The notes under the pieces: generated by a model
Databases searched by the model: none
What the model was told of the DNA's origin: nothing
What the model saw: the letters and a program-made list of their open reading frames with translations, nothing else
Shown: positions 22,410 to 33,417 of the stretch, piece by piece
Numbering within the stretch: position 1 is the stretch's first letter
How the letters are laid out: every line of letters begins with the position of its first letter
From: Ascochyta rabiei
Lineage: Eukaryota > Ascomycota > Dothideomycetes > Pleosporales > Didymellaceae
DNA: 64,000 bases
Reading direction: 5' to 3'
Assembly: GCF_004011695.2 (NCBI RefSeq)
Contig: NC_082407.1
Location: 2,418,001 to 2,482,000, forward strand
Made by a program: the position numbers and the translations under genes

Positions 22410-24414
22410 GTCTGGAGAATTCACAATGAGCTCTGAGTGACATTTGACGTCTGAGCGAGGGGAGAGGGGAGAGAGGTGACAGGCGGAACAATCGGCGGGG
22501 CTGGAGTACGGACCCTGGTTGTAATCCCTGTTCAACGGCTGTTTGGCGTGGAACGTCATCGGTTTGCAACATGGACAGACGGTTCAGAATGAGGATCTGG
22601 AAGGAGAGACTCGTGTTTACAATCAGCAGCAGTGACCCAAAAACTCGTCGGACGCATCTGCGGCTGCTGAGTTCACGACTTGCTACATCGAGAGATGGAC
22701 CAGCTTCCGGCCGGTCTCACCTATGCACATGCGACGGCTTACGTTGACGGTTCCACGTGTGAAAGTGTTAACATGGTCTGTGAACGCCAACATGTTTCAG
22801 GTCGATGGCTGCTCAGATAAATCTTGCATCCCTACCGAAAGCACAATCTTCAGGTACAACAAAACCTGCAGAGTCTTCTCAGCGGCTGTAAAGCGTGTGC
22901 AGAGACCAGCCTCGAACAACAATAACGCTGAATTGCTGCCTAGATGGTTTTAGATTACTACTAAAAGTATATTTATTAGATATATTAAGCTATCTGTAAA
23001 GTCTTCTTAGGCGGCTGCGAAGTGTGTGTAGAGAGCAGCTTTAAGTGCTAATAATGCAGAATTGCTGCTGGGAGATCTGGCCGTTGTACCTACCTACGAG
23101 GACGAGGGCATACGCATCGCTGAAGGTGGAATGATGGTCAATCCTCCAAGCAACCTGTGAGTATTATAGCCCAGTCTTTTCTCTGCCCCCTTTCTCGTGG
23201 GCTTTGCAGACTTTCAAGAAGCCATCTTGCTGATGCCGGCTCTGCCGCTGTCTGACGGGTGTCGTGTGCTCGTTGCCAGTTGTCGATTGCAGGTTGCTTT
23301 GAGCTGTGTCGCAACGAGTACGCCTACATGCAGCTCGTAATCTGCAGCAAGGAGGCGTGTGCATTTCTGCTCTGTTTTGGCCGCAACAAGCTCTCATCGC
23401 CTCTAGTAAGCGAGCACTGCCAGCTCAGTCACCGTGAGCTTTACCTACTCCCGGAGCTATAGGCGGTTGTGCTTTACAACAAGGGGAGGCTGAGCTTCTT
23501 GGCTGTATACCAACCGTCGACAGCTTCTCAAGCGTGGCGCGTCTTCGTCGTCAGCTCTGGGATACGTCCGGCACAGACTAGCCATCTCAGCTCACTGCTT
23601 CCACACGCAGTCTGCTCAAGGCTGCTGCGTGATGAACAGCAGGCTAGGTGCTCTCAGTAGTAACAGAAGCCTGCCACCAGACTCACTGTGAGAGCCGCCT
23701 CCTTCTATGTTTTACAAAGGCTTTTGTTGTGCATCTCAGTCTGATCCTCTGACTTGGGTCCCTCGACCATGCTTGGCGTCGAGCAGTCTCTTCCATCGAA
23801 CCCTCCTGCATTGACTAACCGGGTGGCACGTGGTACAGTGATCCTGTACGGCAGAACAAGCGCTATGTTGGAACATCATGAAGAGTCATGCCAGGTCTCA
23901 CGCATGTGAACCTGGGCATGAAGACCAAAACATATACCCCAGTATTGGCGAAGGGACAAGTCGGTACGGTGGCGCCGGGTGTGGATGACGTTCAGCCCTG
24001 TTTGGAGCCTTTTCGATGATCGTTCGAGCGGTCAACGAGAGGAGTCGGGATTACTACGAGGTTGACAATTGAGCCTGCCAAAGATCAGCGTTGGCTGCTT
24101 CAGGCACACTACGTCTAAGCAGGCCCAACATAGATTCGCATTCACCTTCGGTTTTGCGACTTACCTTTGGACAACAGCTTGCGCGGCTGTTGGCTGCAAA
24201 TTTCGCCTTCATCTAGGCAGAGCAACAAAGTCGCTGCATTACCAGACATCCACACTCGCCCCGCGTTTCTCTTCTACCTACACCAGCAAGACCTAGGTTC
24301 CACAATAACTCGAACATGGCAATCAATAAGCACCGCCTGTCGCTGTCAGAGGCAGAGCCGGTCCCAAAGAAGCAGTGACTGACTCTCGACGACGTGCGAG
24401 CGGCCGATAATGAC
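22410..24414. other. gene-poor region with AT-rich, RIP-like patch
   Basis: About 2 kb without a supported gene. 22930-23000 is clearly AT-rich. A diverged direct repeat occupies 22868-22940 and 22996-23069 (separate entry). An open run after the second copy (ELLLGDLAVVPTYEDEG, to a stop near 23159) may be a fragment of a dead element or gene. The rest shows only short ORFs. Confidence 0.45.
22868..23069 (+). repeat. diverged direct repeat with RIP-like differences
   Basis: Two copies of about 73 bp, 22868-22940 and 22996-23069. Both carry GTCTTCT, a GCGGCTG core, an AG(C/T)GTGTG(C/T)AGAGA block and GAATTGCTGC. Most differences are C/T or G/A, and the second copy has in-frame TAG codons where the first has sense codons. 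Confidence 0.65.
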
Positions 24415-24978
24415 ATGGAACAACGCTGCAAGAAGATGCTGTATAATTGGAATACAGAGACTATGTCGGGGAATACAAGTCAAACCCCCCAAGACCCCGG
24501 ACAATACTGCCACACCCGACATAGAACCAAGCGGAACCGCGAAATGTCTCCGCTGCTTCGCCTTCCTCCAGAGCTCCGCAACCACATCTACGGCTTCGTC
24601 TTCAGCGAACACATACATCGAATCAGCATCGCAAACCGCAAGGCCGACCGTCTGCACGCCGCCACCAAAACCCTTGCCTCCCTGCGACTTGGTCGCCACA
24701 TCTCCCACGACGCGAGAATCCCGCCGTGCACAGCATCAACTTCCACTTTCGTTCGCGACTTCCCACTTCCGACTTCCGACTTCATCGCTCTGTGCGACAC
24801 GGGCAATGTCGCCGTCGATTGCATCCCACGCCCCGTCCTCGACCGCCTGGAGTCTCAGCCCGCCCTGTGGATTGGAAAGCTCGACGTCGTTGGCTTCGTG
24901 GCTGGACGCGCTGGGTTCGGGCGCGTGTCGGTAACACAAGGTCGCGGGCTGCAGAGACACTGCGCACCACACGGCTGA
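24415..24978 (+). CDS. 2EXR-like (F-box-like) protein, possibly truncated
   Basis: A single ORF of 187 aa from the ATG at 24415; later Met codons at MSGNTS or MSPLLRL are alternatives. SPLLRLPPELRNHIYGFVFS is the signature start of the many fungal 2EXR/F-box-like proteins. The usual continuation (a conserved CRQIHxEA helix and LxxxF segments) is not obvious, and the C-terminal third is compositionally odd. The gene may therefore be truncated, rapidly evolving or partly degraded. Function of this family is not established. A second, better-formed member lies at 48219-48974. Confidence 0.5.
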   Translation: MEQRCKKMLYNWNTETMSGNTSQTPQDPGQYCHTRHRTKRNREMSPLLRLPPELRNHIYGFVFSEHIHRISIANRKADRLHAATKTLASLRLGRHISHDARIPPCTASTSTFVRDFPLPTSDFIALCDTGNVAVDCIPRPVLDRLESQPALWIGKLDVVGFVAGRAGFGRVSVTQGRGLQRHCAPHG

Positions 24979-25195
24979 GCTGGCCGAGTATACTCACATG
25001 GTCGAGCAGGGGGTGGAAGTCACCTTTTGCACTGTGGACGATTACGTGTTTTGCTGGGAAGATTGAGCCTTGTCTAGTCACAACACGTGATGATGGGTTT
25101 AGGAGGTGTACACTCTGAGATTACATTGGAGGGATTCGTGCTGTCGGACTCCTTCGGGGGGTACGCGTCGAGAAATCACAGACGACGCCGTTTTC

Positions 25196-26792
25196 TCATA
25201 CGTCGTCGACCACTCTCCAGCTCTTGCCCATCAGCAGATTACTCTCCTCGCTACCCTCATCCACCAGCTTCCTCCCCGTCTCTGCACCCGCCACGGGCAA
25301 CTTGACCTCATACCTCTTGCCCTCCCCAGCCTCCTTCCCATCAATGGCGTGTCTGAACGGCACGTACTCTGGCAGCAGCCCTAGTTGCGTCAGCGCCGTT
25401 CCCTGGTCCCAGCTGATGTGCTCGTGACACAGCCGATCGCCTCTCATCGCCACTACGCTCGTGAATGGGATCTCGAGTTTCCTGCCGGTGGGCGGAATGC
25501 CGGGGAGCAGCCAAGGCACTTCCTTGTCGTGGGTGAGGGAGAAGACAAACTCGTCGATGACACGATCCGTGCCCACGGTCCTGCTCACGAGCGACAGCGC
25601 CGCATCATCCGGGTTGCTGAAGATGAAGTGATGCGTGTAGAAGGCCGTCAGTCTCTCTTTGCCGATGCCTCCTCTGCGTGTCCGTCAGCACAGCGTCGTG
25701 GTGGCGCTTAACGGGTAGAAAGGCCACTTGCGTCATCGTGGGGATGTGGTTCACGTAGGGCTGCGCAACCATGGTCGCCATCGTCTTCTCCACCGCCCGC
25801 TCCCCAAATTCATACAGACAGTGCTCGTCCCACACAGCCTCGAGGTCAAAGTAGGGCCCGTTGAGGAACGGCTTGAGGAACGCCACGCTCCTCGTGTGCG
25901 CAACTCCTGCATTGCGCTTTGAGTACGCCGGGTCGGAGGGCAGGACCCAGTTTGCGTCCTTTGCTGCGTCTTCGTAGCGGAAGGTCTTTACAAGCCCGGC
26001 TGGACGCGTCTTGCTTGGGGGGGAGGAAGAGGGCTCCGGATCTGGGTTCAAGGGGACGGACTCGCGGCGCTTGACTTCGGGACCAGAGGCGTGGACAAGC
26101 TGAGGGGGAAGGGCGGTGTCGGCCTCGTGGAGCGTGGACAGTTGACGGCCGCCGTAGGAGACGACGGCGAGGACCTCGGGGTGCTGGATTGCCGCTTCTT
26201 CGACGTAGAACGGGATGCGGGATAGGTATGCTAGACTTGCCGTCAGCATAGGGCTCTTGTGAAGTCCGGTCGTGACCTTGACGTTTTCATGTGCATGATA
26301 GCATGCAGCTTATCGTTTCTGACTCGTTTGCTTCTCTTGTGCTTCTCTTGTGCTTCAGGCACTCTATCCAGGACGATGCATAGGGAACCAAGAGGTGATG
26401 CGTGCTCCAATCTTCCTTCCACCAAATCCCAACATCAACAAGAGGACTCAAGACCTACAGACAACACCCACGCCCTTTCCAAAGATGCATCCTTCACAAC
26501 TCTTTAGGGCCTCCAACGCTCTGTCCAGTGGAAATTCTCCACCATCCTCGACCTTGCCCGGCACCAGCACCTGTGCAACCGCAAATCCTTCCTCGGCCCA
26601 TTTCTGCAGTGGCGGGGGGTCAAGGTGTTGCTCGCTTGCCTCAATCAGCGCATAGTGGTCGAGGACTAAGATCAGACCAGGACCCTTTCCACGGCGGGAG
26701 AGGGGAGGTTGAAGGATCAGGTGTGGGGAGATTTGCTGAGGTGGGGGGTAGGAGGGAGCCACAGAAGACGTTGGTAAGGCAGCCTCACCCAT
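25196..26792 (-). CDS. dienelactone hydrolase-like / SnoaL (NTF2-like) fusion protein
   Basis: Predicted exons 26792-26459, 26230-25732 and 25673-25196, 436 aa. The N-terminal half resembles a dienelactone-hydrolase fold (GLILVLDHYALIEAS, then HPEVLAVVSYGG), but a clear GxCxG or GxSxG nucleophile elbow is not seen, so hydrolase activity is doubtful. The C-terminal half is a SnoaL/NTF2-like domain (VEKTMATMVAQPYVNHIPTMT | GGIGKERLTAFYTHHFIFSN, then DRVIDEFVFSLTHD and ISWDQGTALTQLGLLP). The architecture is common in ascomycetes; the substrate is unknown. Intron 2 fits only if a GC donor is used (AC|GCAAGT). Intron 1 is unusually long (228 nt); its donor (GTAGGT at 26458) was chosen by consensus and phase and is less certain. 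Confidence 0.75.
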
Positions 26793-27348
26793 TTTCGAAC
26801 TGCTGAAACACACGACAGACCGCAAAAACCCAGGAAGATAATTGAAGAGGAAGAAGTCGAAGCTCGGTCATTAAGATACGGGCGGGATGTCAGGTAATCT
26901 AGTGGGTACAAGTGTGGGGTAAAACTAAGTTAGTCCGCGCCCGCCACGCACGAGATGCAACGGCTTCAACAACGTTGCTCAGCATCAATGATATTGGTTG
27001 CACGAGCACCCTATCCGCACCGTGCTACGCTGCTTCGAGAGTATGCATGCACGAGCTTGACAACAGAGCGCATTACGCTCCACATGCGCTGTGCTCGGCA
27101 GCTGCTCGTACCACCAACTGCATGCAGAGCACGGTAAATCTGGCGATTTGTGTAGCCGCGGTGACGAGCGGTGTACTTGATCGGGAGACGTGTGTTTGGG
27201 ACACGAGCGCTGCACGCGCAGCAATATACCGTACATACTGATGGGTATCTAAGGATGGAGTCGAGAGGTCGCTAAAGATCGCTAGGGCGGGTAAGACAAA
27301 TACAATATTGGAAGTTATACCAGACCGGTGCTGAAGAAAGCCGAGCAT
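26793..27348. other. intergenic, no gene seen
   Basis: Contains the promoter side of the DLH/SnoaL gene and the 3' flank of MSH1. Short ORFs only. Confidence 0.5.
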
Positions 27349-30300
27349 TCATTTAGAGGCAGCAGCTCTGCTTCTCGGGATTTTCTTGACTTTAGCGGAA
27401 GGATCAATGCCGATCGGAGTTGCATTGAGTGGACCATGCCTCAGTTGCATGCGAATCCTGTCAGCTACTGCAATGGCGTCCTCGGGAAGGCCTGGAGGCA
27501 GTGAGTGAAAGATACCTACAGTCATCTGAGAGCTTACCTGCAACTCTGGCAACCTTCAGAGCATGACTCTCCCGGTTGACGCCCTTCTTCAAGCGATGTA
27601 CATACGAGAACCTGCCATCTGCCTCCTCCAGGACATCGTTGCAATAGCAAGCGAGCTTCTCGAAGTCTTCGGTCATGTCCGTGAGAGCGTGAAAGTGGGT
27701 CGCAAACAGGGTCCGGCACTGGTTGATGTGGTACAAGTGATGAAGACAGGCATAGCCTACAGCGATGCCATCCTCGGGGGTAGTCCCTCGACCCACCTCG
27801 TCCATGATGACGAACGAGCGTGGGGTAGCCTCCTTAAGTATCTGAGCAGTCTCCAACATCTCCACCATAAAGGTAGACTGATCGAGGAAGAGGTTGTCTG
27901 CAGAGCCAACGCGACTAAAAACCTTGTCGACGAGGCCAATCTCTGCATACTCGGCTGGCACGAACGATCCTGTCTGGGCGAGGATCGAGATCAGCGCATT
28001 CTGCCGAAGGTAAGTGCTCTTGCCTGCCATGTTTGGGCCAGTGATAAGCCAGATGCGTTCTTCGTCGTCGAGTATGCAGTCGTTTGGCGTGAACTTGCGA
28101 CCCTGTTCTTTGCTGCTACTCTCAACGACAGGATGCCGGCCGCCAACGATATTGTGTGAAGTCCCAGCGTTCATGATAGGTCGGACAAAGTCTTTCTCTA
28201 CTGCGAGAATAGCAAAAGCGCATGCAACATCGAGTTCGTCAAGCACAGCAGCGTTTCGTCGTAGCCTCACGAGATTGTGAACAACCCCCTCACGTAAGTT
28301 TCCTAATACGCGCTGCTCCTCGTTACGAATCCTGAAGCGCGTCTCGTCCATATGCGCACCCAGTTGCGTCCACTCAAGAACCTGAAAAGAACGTGTGGAC
28401 TTGCTACTGCTCAGACTCTTCGGATAGTGTAAGGTCACTCGAGATACGTCTTTGCCCTTGACATGAGCGATATGTGCGAGGTTCGGGGTCCACTTGAGAA
28501 CTAAGCTGGAGGCGTCCATCTTTTGGCGCAGCCTGTCCTCTAATTCTGATTTGGCTTCGCCCATTGAATCTAGTGACTTGTGCAGTCGGTCAAGTGCTGG
28601 GCTTGCCTTACGCTTCATAATCCATATGTCATCTCGTCCGTCTGTGACGCTCTTGTAGCTGCCTGTGATCGCGTGTGGCTTTGGTTGGATGCGTTTGGGC
28701 ATGTTCTTGAGATCTTCTTCGCCGGCTTCTCGGCCCACGATATCTTGAGCCAGCTCAGACATCTCCTCTGCCTGCTCGTCCTCGGCGCGATGATACTCAG
28801 AAAGCGCATCTTCGTCGATAGCGTCTTGTATGCGCTTTGAGAGCTCACGTACACCTTGGAGATCAAATCGCCGCTCTAGCGCAGACATACAAAGCCTTCG
28901 TCTCGTCTCCGATGCCTCGCGGGCTGAGCTGGGTGGTACAGCGTTTCTCGAAACTGTGTGTTCATGCAGAATATTGAACAGGTCAGAAGTGGTCGTGATT
29001 GTCTTTGAGAGCTCCATAAGATCATCGGCATCGCCACGACCGTAGGTGAATTTGGTCACTAGACGAAGAGAGTCGAACGTTTGTCCAAGGAGAGTGATGA
29101 CGTCTTGCCTCAGCTGTGGGTATTCAATCATCTCTTCGACTAAGTCCAGTCGGTCATTGATCGTGGACAGCGACATCAAAGGTGCGGCTAAAGCATGTTA
29201 GTAGTGTCTTCAGCATGCAAAGAGCGTCTGCAGTACTCACCCAACCGTTGTGAAAGTAGGCGGGTGCCACTTTTGGTGACTGTGTGCTTCAGAGAATGTA
29301 ACAAGCTGCCTTCGTATGTGCCGTCACGAATTGTGTTCCTGATCTCTAACGCTCTTAGGCTGTTCTTGTCAATGCTCATGTGATCTTCTGCTTGGTGTCT
29401 GATGGGGGCTTGCAGTTGTGTTCGGGAGCCAAGGAGCTGATGCTTGACATAGTGCAGAAGGGAGCCGCCAGCAGCCACTTCGCTAGACGTAAATCTTGCA
29501 GGGTCGAATTCATCTACAACGTCCTTCAGCATGGGGATCCAATCTTTGACCGTGAGTGGCTCCTGCGAGGGCTCTTGGAAGGTAATTATGTGTCCGTCTT
29601 CCTGCAGTATCGACACGATGCGCGAGTGTTCGTATTCCTCGAATATATTGTCAAGCACAATCTCTCTGGGCTTGATGCGAGCGACAGCGGAGGGCAACGA
29701 TGCAATGTCGGTGCTTTGAGTAAGGAAGTCGCCACTCGACAGGTCGATCCAAGCAAGACCAACTTCTGTACGAGGCAAGTTGAGCACCGACGAGACACTC
29801 GAGCTACCCGGGCTGTTTGTGACAGCCTTCTCCTTCTCAAGTGTCTTTGGATCGACGTGAATGGCAAGGAGATAGTTGTTCTCCCAGGGATCCATAAAGT
29901 GTTCATCAATCAGTGTGCCCGGCGTGACGATACGGGAGACCTTTCGCGTGTATTGCAGTTCACCTTTCGCTCGATTGGGCGCCTCGTTGATAGATTCGTC
30001 GCTGATGGCGACATGCTTGTTCAGGTCTTGAACGAGGATCTTGAGGTAGCGGTCCAGCTGGTATGCAGGAAAGCCGGCCTATTCCTACTCAGTATTTGTA
30101 GGAAGGAGAGTCACGCAACACGCACCATCGACACAGCAGGCTTCTTGCTGCCCTTTGACGGTTTCCGCTTGGCTTTCTTCAGGTTCAACAAGGGAGCATA
30201 CTCGTCCGCGTGTTCGAAATACAGCTGGTCCTGTTAGTCGGCGGTCCTGAATTGGATGCGTGAGTATACCTCGTAAAAGCCACCGACTCTGGTCACCAGA

Positions 30301-30644
30301 ACGCAATGGTTGAACTTGAGCATGTTGTTGCGGACCTGCTGCAGCAATGGAGGGTACTCTGGTTCAATATCATCTTGGGGTGGTAGTGCATCTGACTCAA
30401 TGGCACCCTGGGGCAAGTCTTCAAAGCTGAAAGAGGCTCTCCGCTTCGCACCTCGACGTTGCAACTCTTGATTCCATCTTGCACTCACAAGCTTCGCTGC
30501 ACGTGGTTTCGCGCAGGCTCGCGTCACGCTCGAAAGCGATTTGTGTAGGATTGCGGAGTACGGCCGTGAAGTGGGAACAAGATGTCGCGCCAATGCCACT
30601 GATTCGATACGCGTCGTGCAACGGACATGCCTAGAAAGCATCAT
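27349..30644 (-). CDS. MSH1: mitochondrial DNA mismatch repair protein MutS homologue
   Basis: Exons 30644-30270, 30224-30126, 30078-29241, 29187-27538 and 27491-27349 encode 1034 aa. The chosen Met begins a basic, Ser/Arg-rich, acid-free stretch (MMLSRHVRCTTRIESVALARH) fitting a mitochondrial targeting signal; Met codons further upstream would leave little room before the divergent gene. The mismatch-recognition domain is present (VGGFYE|LYFEHADEYAPL, then AGFPAYQLDRYL), as are connector and lever regions. The ATPase has Walker A GPNMAGKST (about residue 821), Walker B VIMDEVGRGT and FATHFHAL. In yeast Msh1 protects mitochondrial DNA. All intron phases agree. Intron 1 has an AG two bases after the branch site that is skipped in this model. 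Confidence 0.95.
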
Positions 30645-30807
30645 CTCGGGGTGACAATGTCGACCACAGCGGAAGGGAGGCGCGTCTGGGTGTCGCGTCT
30701 GCATACGGCCTAGTGGCATTTTGAGAGCTGACGCGGGGTCTGTCGGAAGTGGCATCACTACAGAATTCCGAGGCTGCCGTTCCTGCACTTCACATCACAC
30801 AGCAACC
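30645..30807. promoter_or_regulatory. 163-bp bidirectional promoter MSH1 / uroporphyrinogen decarboxylase
   Basis: The two start codons face away from each other 163 bp apart, so a shared or overlapping promoter is implied. No factor site was assigned. Confidence 0.6.
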
Positions 30808-32116
30808 ATGGCACCGCAATTTGAGCCTATGAAGAATGACTTGATTCTCCGCACCGCAAGGGGTAAGTTGCGCAAGAAAAACAAAAACTGCAAGCAAAAT
30901 ATTCATGCTCACTTTGACTAGGCGAGAAGGTCGAGCGTGCGCCCATGTGGGTGATGCGTCAAGGTACAAAGCTATTCTTATGTTCCGAGGCGTCTTCACA
31001 GCTCTAACGGTTACGCAGCTGGACGCTACTTGCCCGAATACCACGAGGAGAAGGGCAAGAACGACTTTTTCGAGTGCTGTCGCAGCCCCGAAATCGCCTC
31101 CAATCTCACCCTGCAGCCCATCGACCGCTATGCCGGACTCGTCGATGCTGCCATCATCTTCTCTGATATCCTCGTCATTCCTCAGGCCATGGGCATGGAT
31201 GTTGTCATGGTAGACAAGAAAGGCCCACACTTCCCAGAGCCGCTACAAACACCCGACGACAAGCAGTACAAGGAGGTCATGGAGCGCAAGGTCGACGTGA
31301 AGGAATCCTTAGACTATGTTTACAAGGCCATAACTCTGACAAGGCAGAAGCTCGCTGGTCGAGTGCCTTTGATCGGTTTCTGTGGTGCGCCCTGGACGCT
31401 GTTGAGCTACATGGTCGAGGGTGGAGGTAGCAAGATGTTCATCCAAGTCAAGACGTGGGTATACAAATACCCGGAAGCCAGCAAAGCGCTGCTGCAAAAG
31501 ATTGCAGAGCTTTGTGTAGAGTATCTCGCTCTGCAGGTGGAGGCTGGCGCTCAGGTACGTGGTCATGTCGACCCTTGCGTGTGAACAACACTGACTGTCA
31601 CAGATGATCCAAGTATTCGACTCGTGGGCGGGTGAGCTCTCTCCCCAGTCGTTCAAGGAGTTCTCTCTGCCATACCTTAACCACATCGCCGACAACCTTC
31701 CTGCACGCCTCAAGTCGAAGGGCCTCGAGCCTGTCCCGATGACAGTCTTCGCCAAGGGCGCCTGGTACGCGCTGCCTGCACTCTGCGAGTCGAACTACAA
31801 CACTATTGGATTGGATTGGCTGCATGACCCAGCAGAGGCGTACCAGCTTGCGCAGTCAAAGGGCAAGGTCCTCCAAGGCAACGCAGACCCCGGCATTCTG
31901 TATGGCAGCAAGGAGTCGATCACGAGGGTGGTGGAGAACATGGTTGCTGGATTCGGTGGAGGCAAGAAGGGCTGGATCGCTAACCTTGGCCACGGTAAGT
32001 CGCCGATCTTAGTCTATCAAAGCAGGACGTGCTAACAGGAACCAGGCATTACACCCTTTGTCAAGCCGGACGATCTGAAGTTCTACTTTGAAGAGATCCA
32101 TAGGCTAACAACATAA
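30808..32116 (+). CDS. HEM12: uroporphyrinogen decarboxylase (heme biosynthesis)
   Basis: Exons 30808-30862, 30922-30963, 31019-31554, 31604-31994 and 32046-32116 give 364 aa, the usual length. It removes four carboxyl groups from uroporphyrinogen III to give coproporphyrinogen III in the cytosol. Active-site elements are all present: [11 protein letters not shown] (invariant Arg), [12 protein letters not shown] (the essential Asp), [12 protein letters not shown] (Tyr before the Gly run) and NLGHGITPF (His). Two tiny 5' exons flank the catalytic Arg motif. The gene is divergent from MSH1 (163 bp) and convergent with the cytosine deaminase gene (41 bp between stops). Confidence 0.97.
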
Positions 32117-32157
32117 TGCCATACGTGACAGGTCTGCAGCCAGGTGGCGCGCCCAAG

Positions 32158-32664
32158 CTACTGTCCCTCTCCAATGTCCTCGTACCAATCTCCCGGCCTA
32201 TCGTTGATGAACTTGTTCATCAGTGCCCGGCAGTCCTCATCCTGCAGCACCACTACTTCGATGCCCTTGCTCTTCAGATACTCTTCACCTCCAACGAACG
32301 TCTTGTTCTCACCGATAACCACCCTTTTAATCTTGTACATGATGCACGCGCCAGTACACATGTCACACGGCGAGAGACTGGTGTACATGGTTGCACCTTG
32401 GTAAGCTGAGGCTGGGAGGCGGCCTGCATTCTCCAGAGCGGATATTTCTGCCTGGTCTGGTCAGCACAACGGCGGGCCAGTAAGGCTTGAGAGGACGCCC
32501 ACATGGAGAGTGGCACTGCTGTTCTGTATACGCATGTTGTGTCCCTGGCCGAGTATCTTGCCGTCAGCTGACACCAAGGCTGCACCGATTGGCACTCCGC
32601 CTTCACTGCTGCCTTGGTGAGCCTCGTGTAGGGCAGCTTTGAAGCCGGCATCCTCTGCAGACAT
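32158..32664 (-). CDS. FCY1: cytosine deaminase (pyrimidine salvage)
   Basis: Exons 32664-32503 and 32451-32158, 151 aa, close to yeast Fcy1 (158 aa). It deaminates cytosine to uracil. Zinc ligands and catalytic Glu sit in ATLH|AEI, with the intron directly after the His codon, and in SLSPCDMCTGACIMY. The C-terminal IGENKTFVGGEEYL and FINDRPGDWYEDIGEGQ match the fungal family rather than the guanine or tRNA deaminases. Its stop lies only 41 bp from the HEM12 stop, so 3' UTRs almost certainly overlap. Confidence 0.95.
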
Positions 32665-33417
32665 GGTGTATGAGGCTGATAGATGCGTCTCGGACAGCAA
32701 AGAAACGGCACGACCTTCGGGGTCCAGTCACTGGTGCTTCGCAGCGATAAGCTTCTGGTGATGTCAACCTCTGCCGAATGGCGGGGGTGCAGGGACCAAA
32801 GCTCCCAAAATGGAAGCCTCGACGAACTGCACCTCACAGCAAGCGTGCCTGTGCAACAAGACTGAACTTCACATGGCATGTCTTGTGGATCATCCAAGCT
32901 CCTTGTCATTTGTGCACATGGCCGAAGGGTTTGCGCAGGGCGACAAGCGGTTTCGGGCTGTTTTGGGCTGTTGGGTCGCGGTGGAAGGGCATAGAATCGG
33001 TTGGAATCTTCTGCAGCTCGGCGCAGTCGACAAGCCGGTTGACTACTTTTAAATCCGCACGCTTTCGCCTCTTGCGTTTGCAGTGCTTTTACCAAACAAA
33101 CCTTGCCGACTCCTGACATCGACACCCTCGTAAGTGCCCTGTTTTTGCTCGCTTCCAGTGCGCGATACTCCACTTCCGCCGGCTCTCGGTAAGCGCCTTC
33201 TGTTCTACGGCGAAGACGATGCGGGCGCCTTCCGCAGGGCTGAGCCGCTTGTGAAAGCAAACCCTGGTCCGCAACTCGGCCGCTGACGTTGCCATCTCCA
33301 GACAGCACAGTCGCGCACCTCCCTCGCCCACGACGCACCCCCTCTGCGACCCCGCGCACACTTTCACGCCCCCAGCAGCCCCTCGCCTTTGCAACTACCC
33401 ACAGCGCAACCGCCGAC
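32665..33417. promoter_or_regulatory. divergent region upstream of FCY1 and the DnaJ gene
   Basis: 753 bp between two start codons. The right part is CT/C-rich with TCGC runs (33250-33417), typical of a fungal housekeeping promoter and 5' UTR. One GAA-nn-TTC element at 33004-33011 resembles a minimal heat-shock element; that assignment is weak. Confidence 0.4.
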
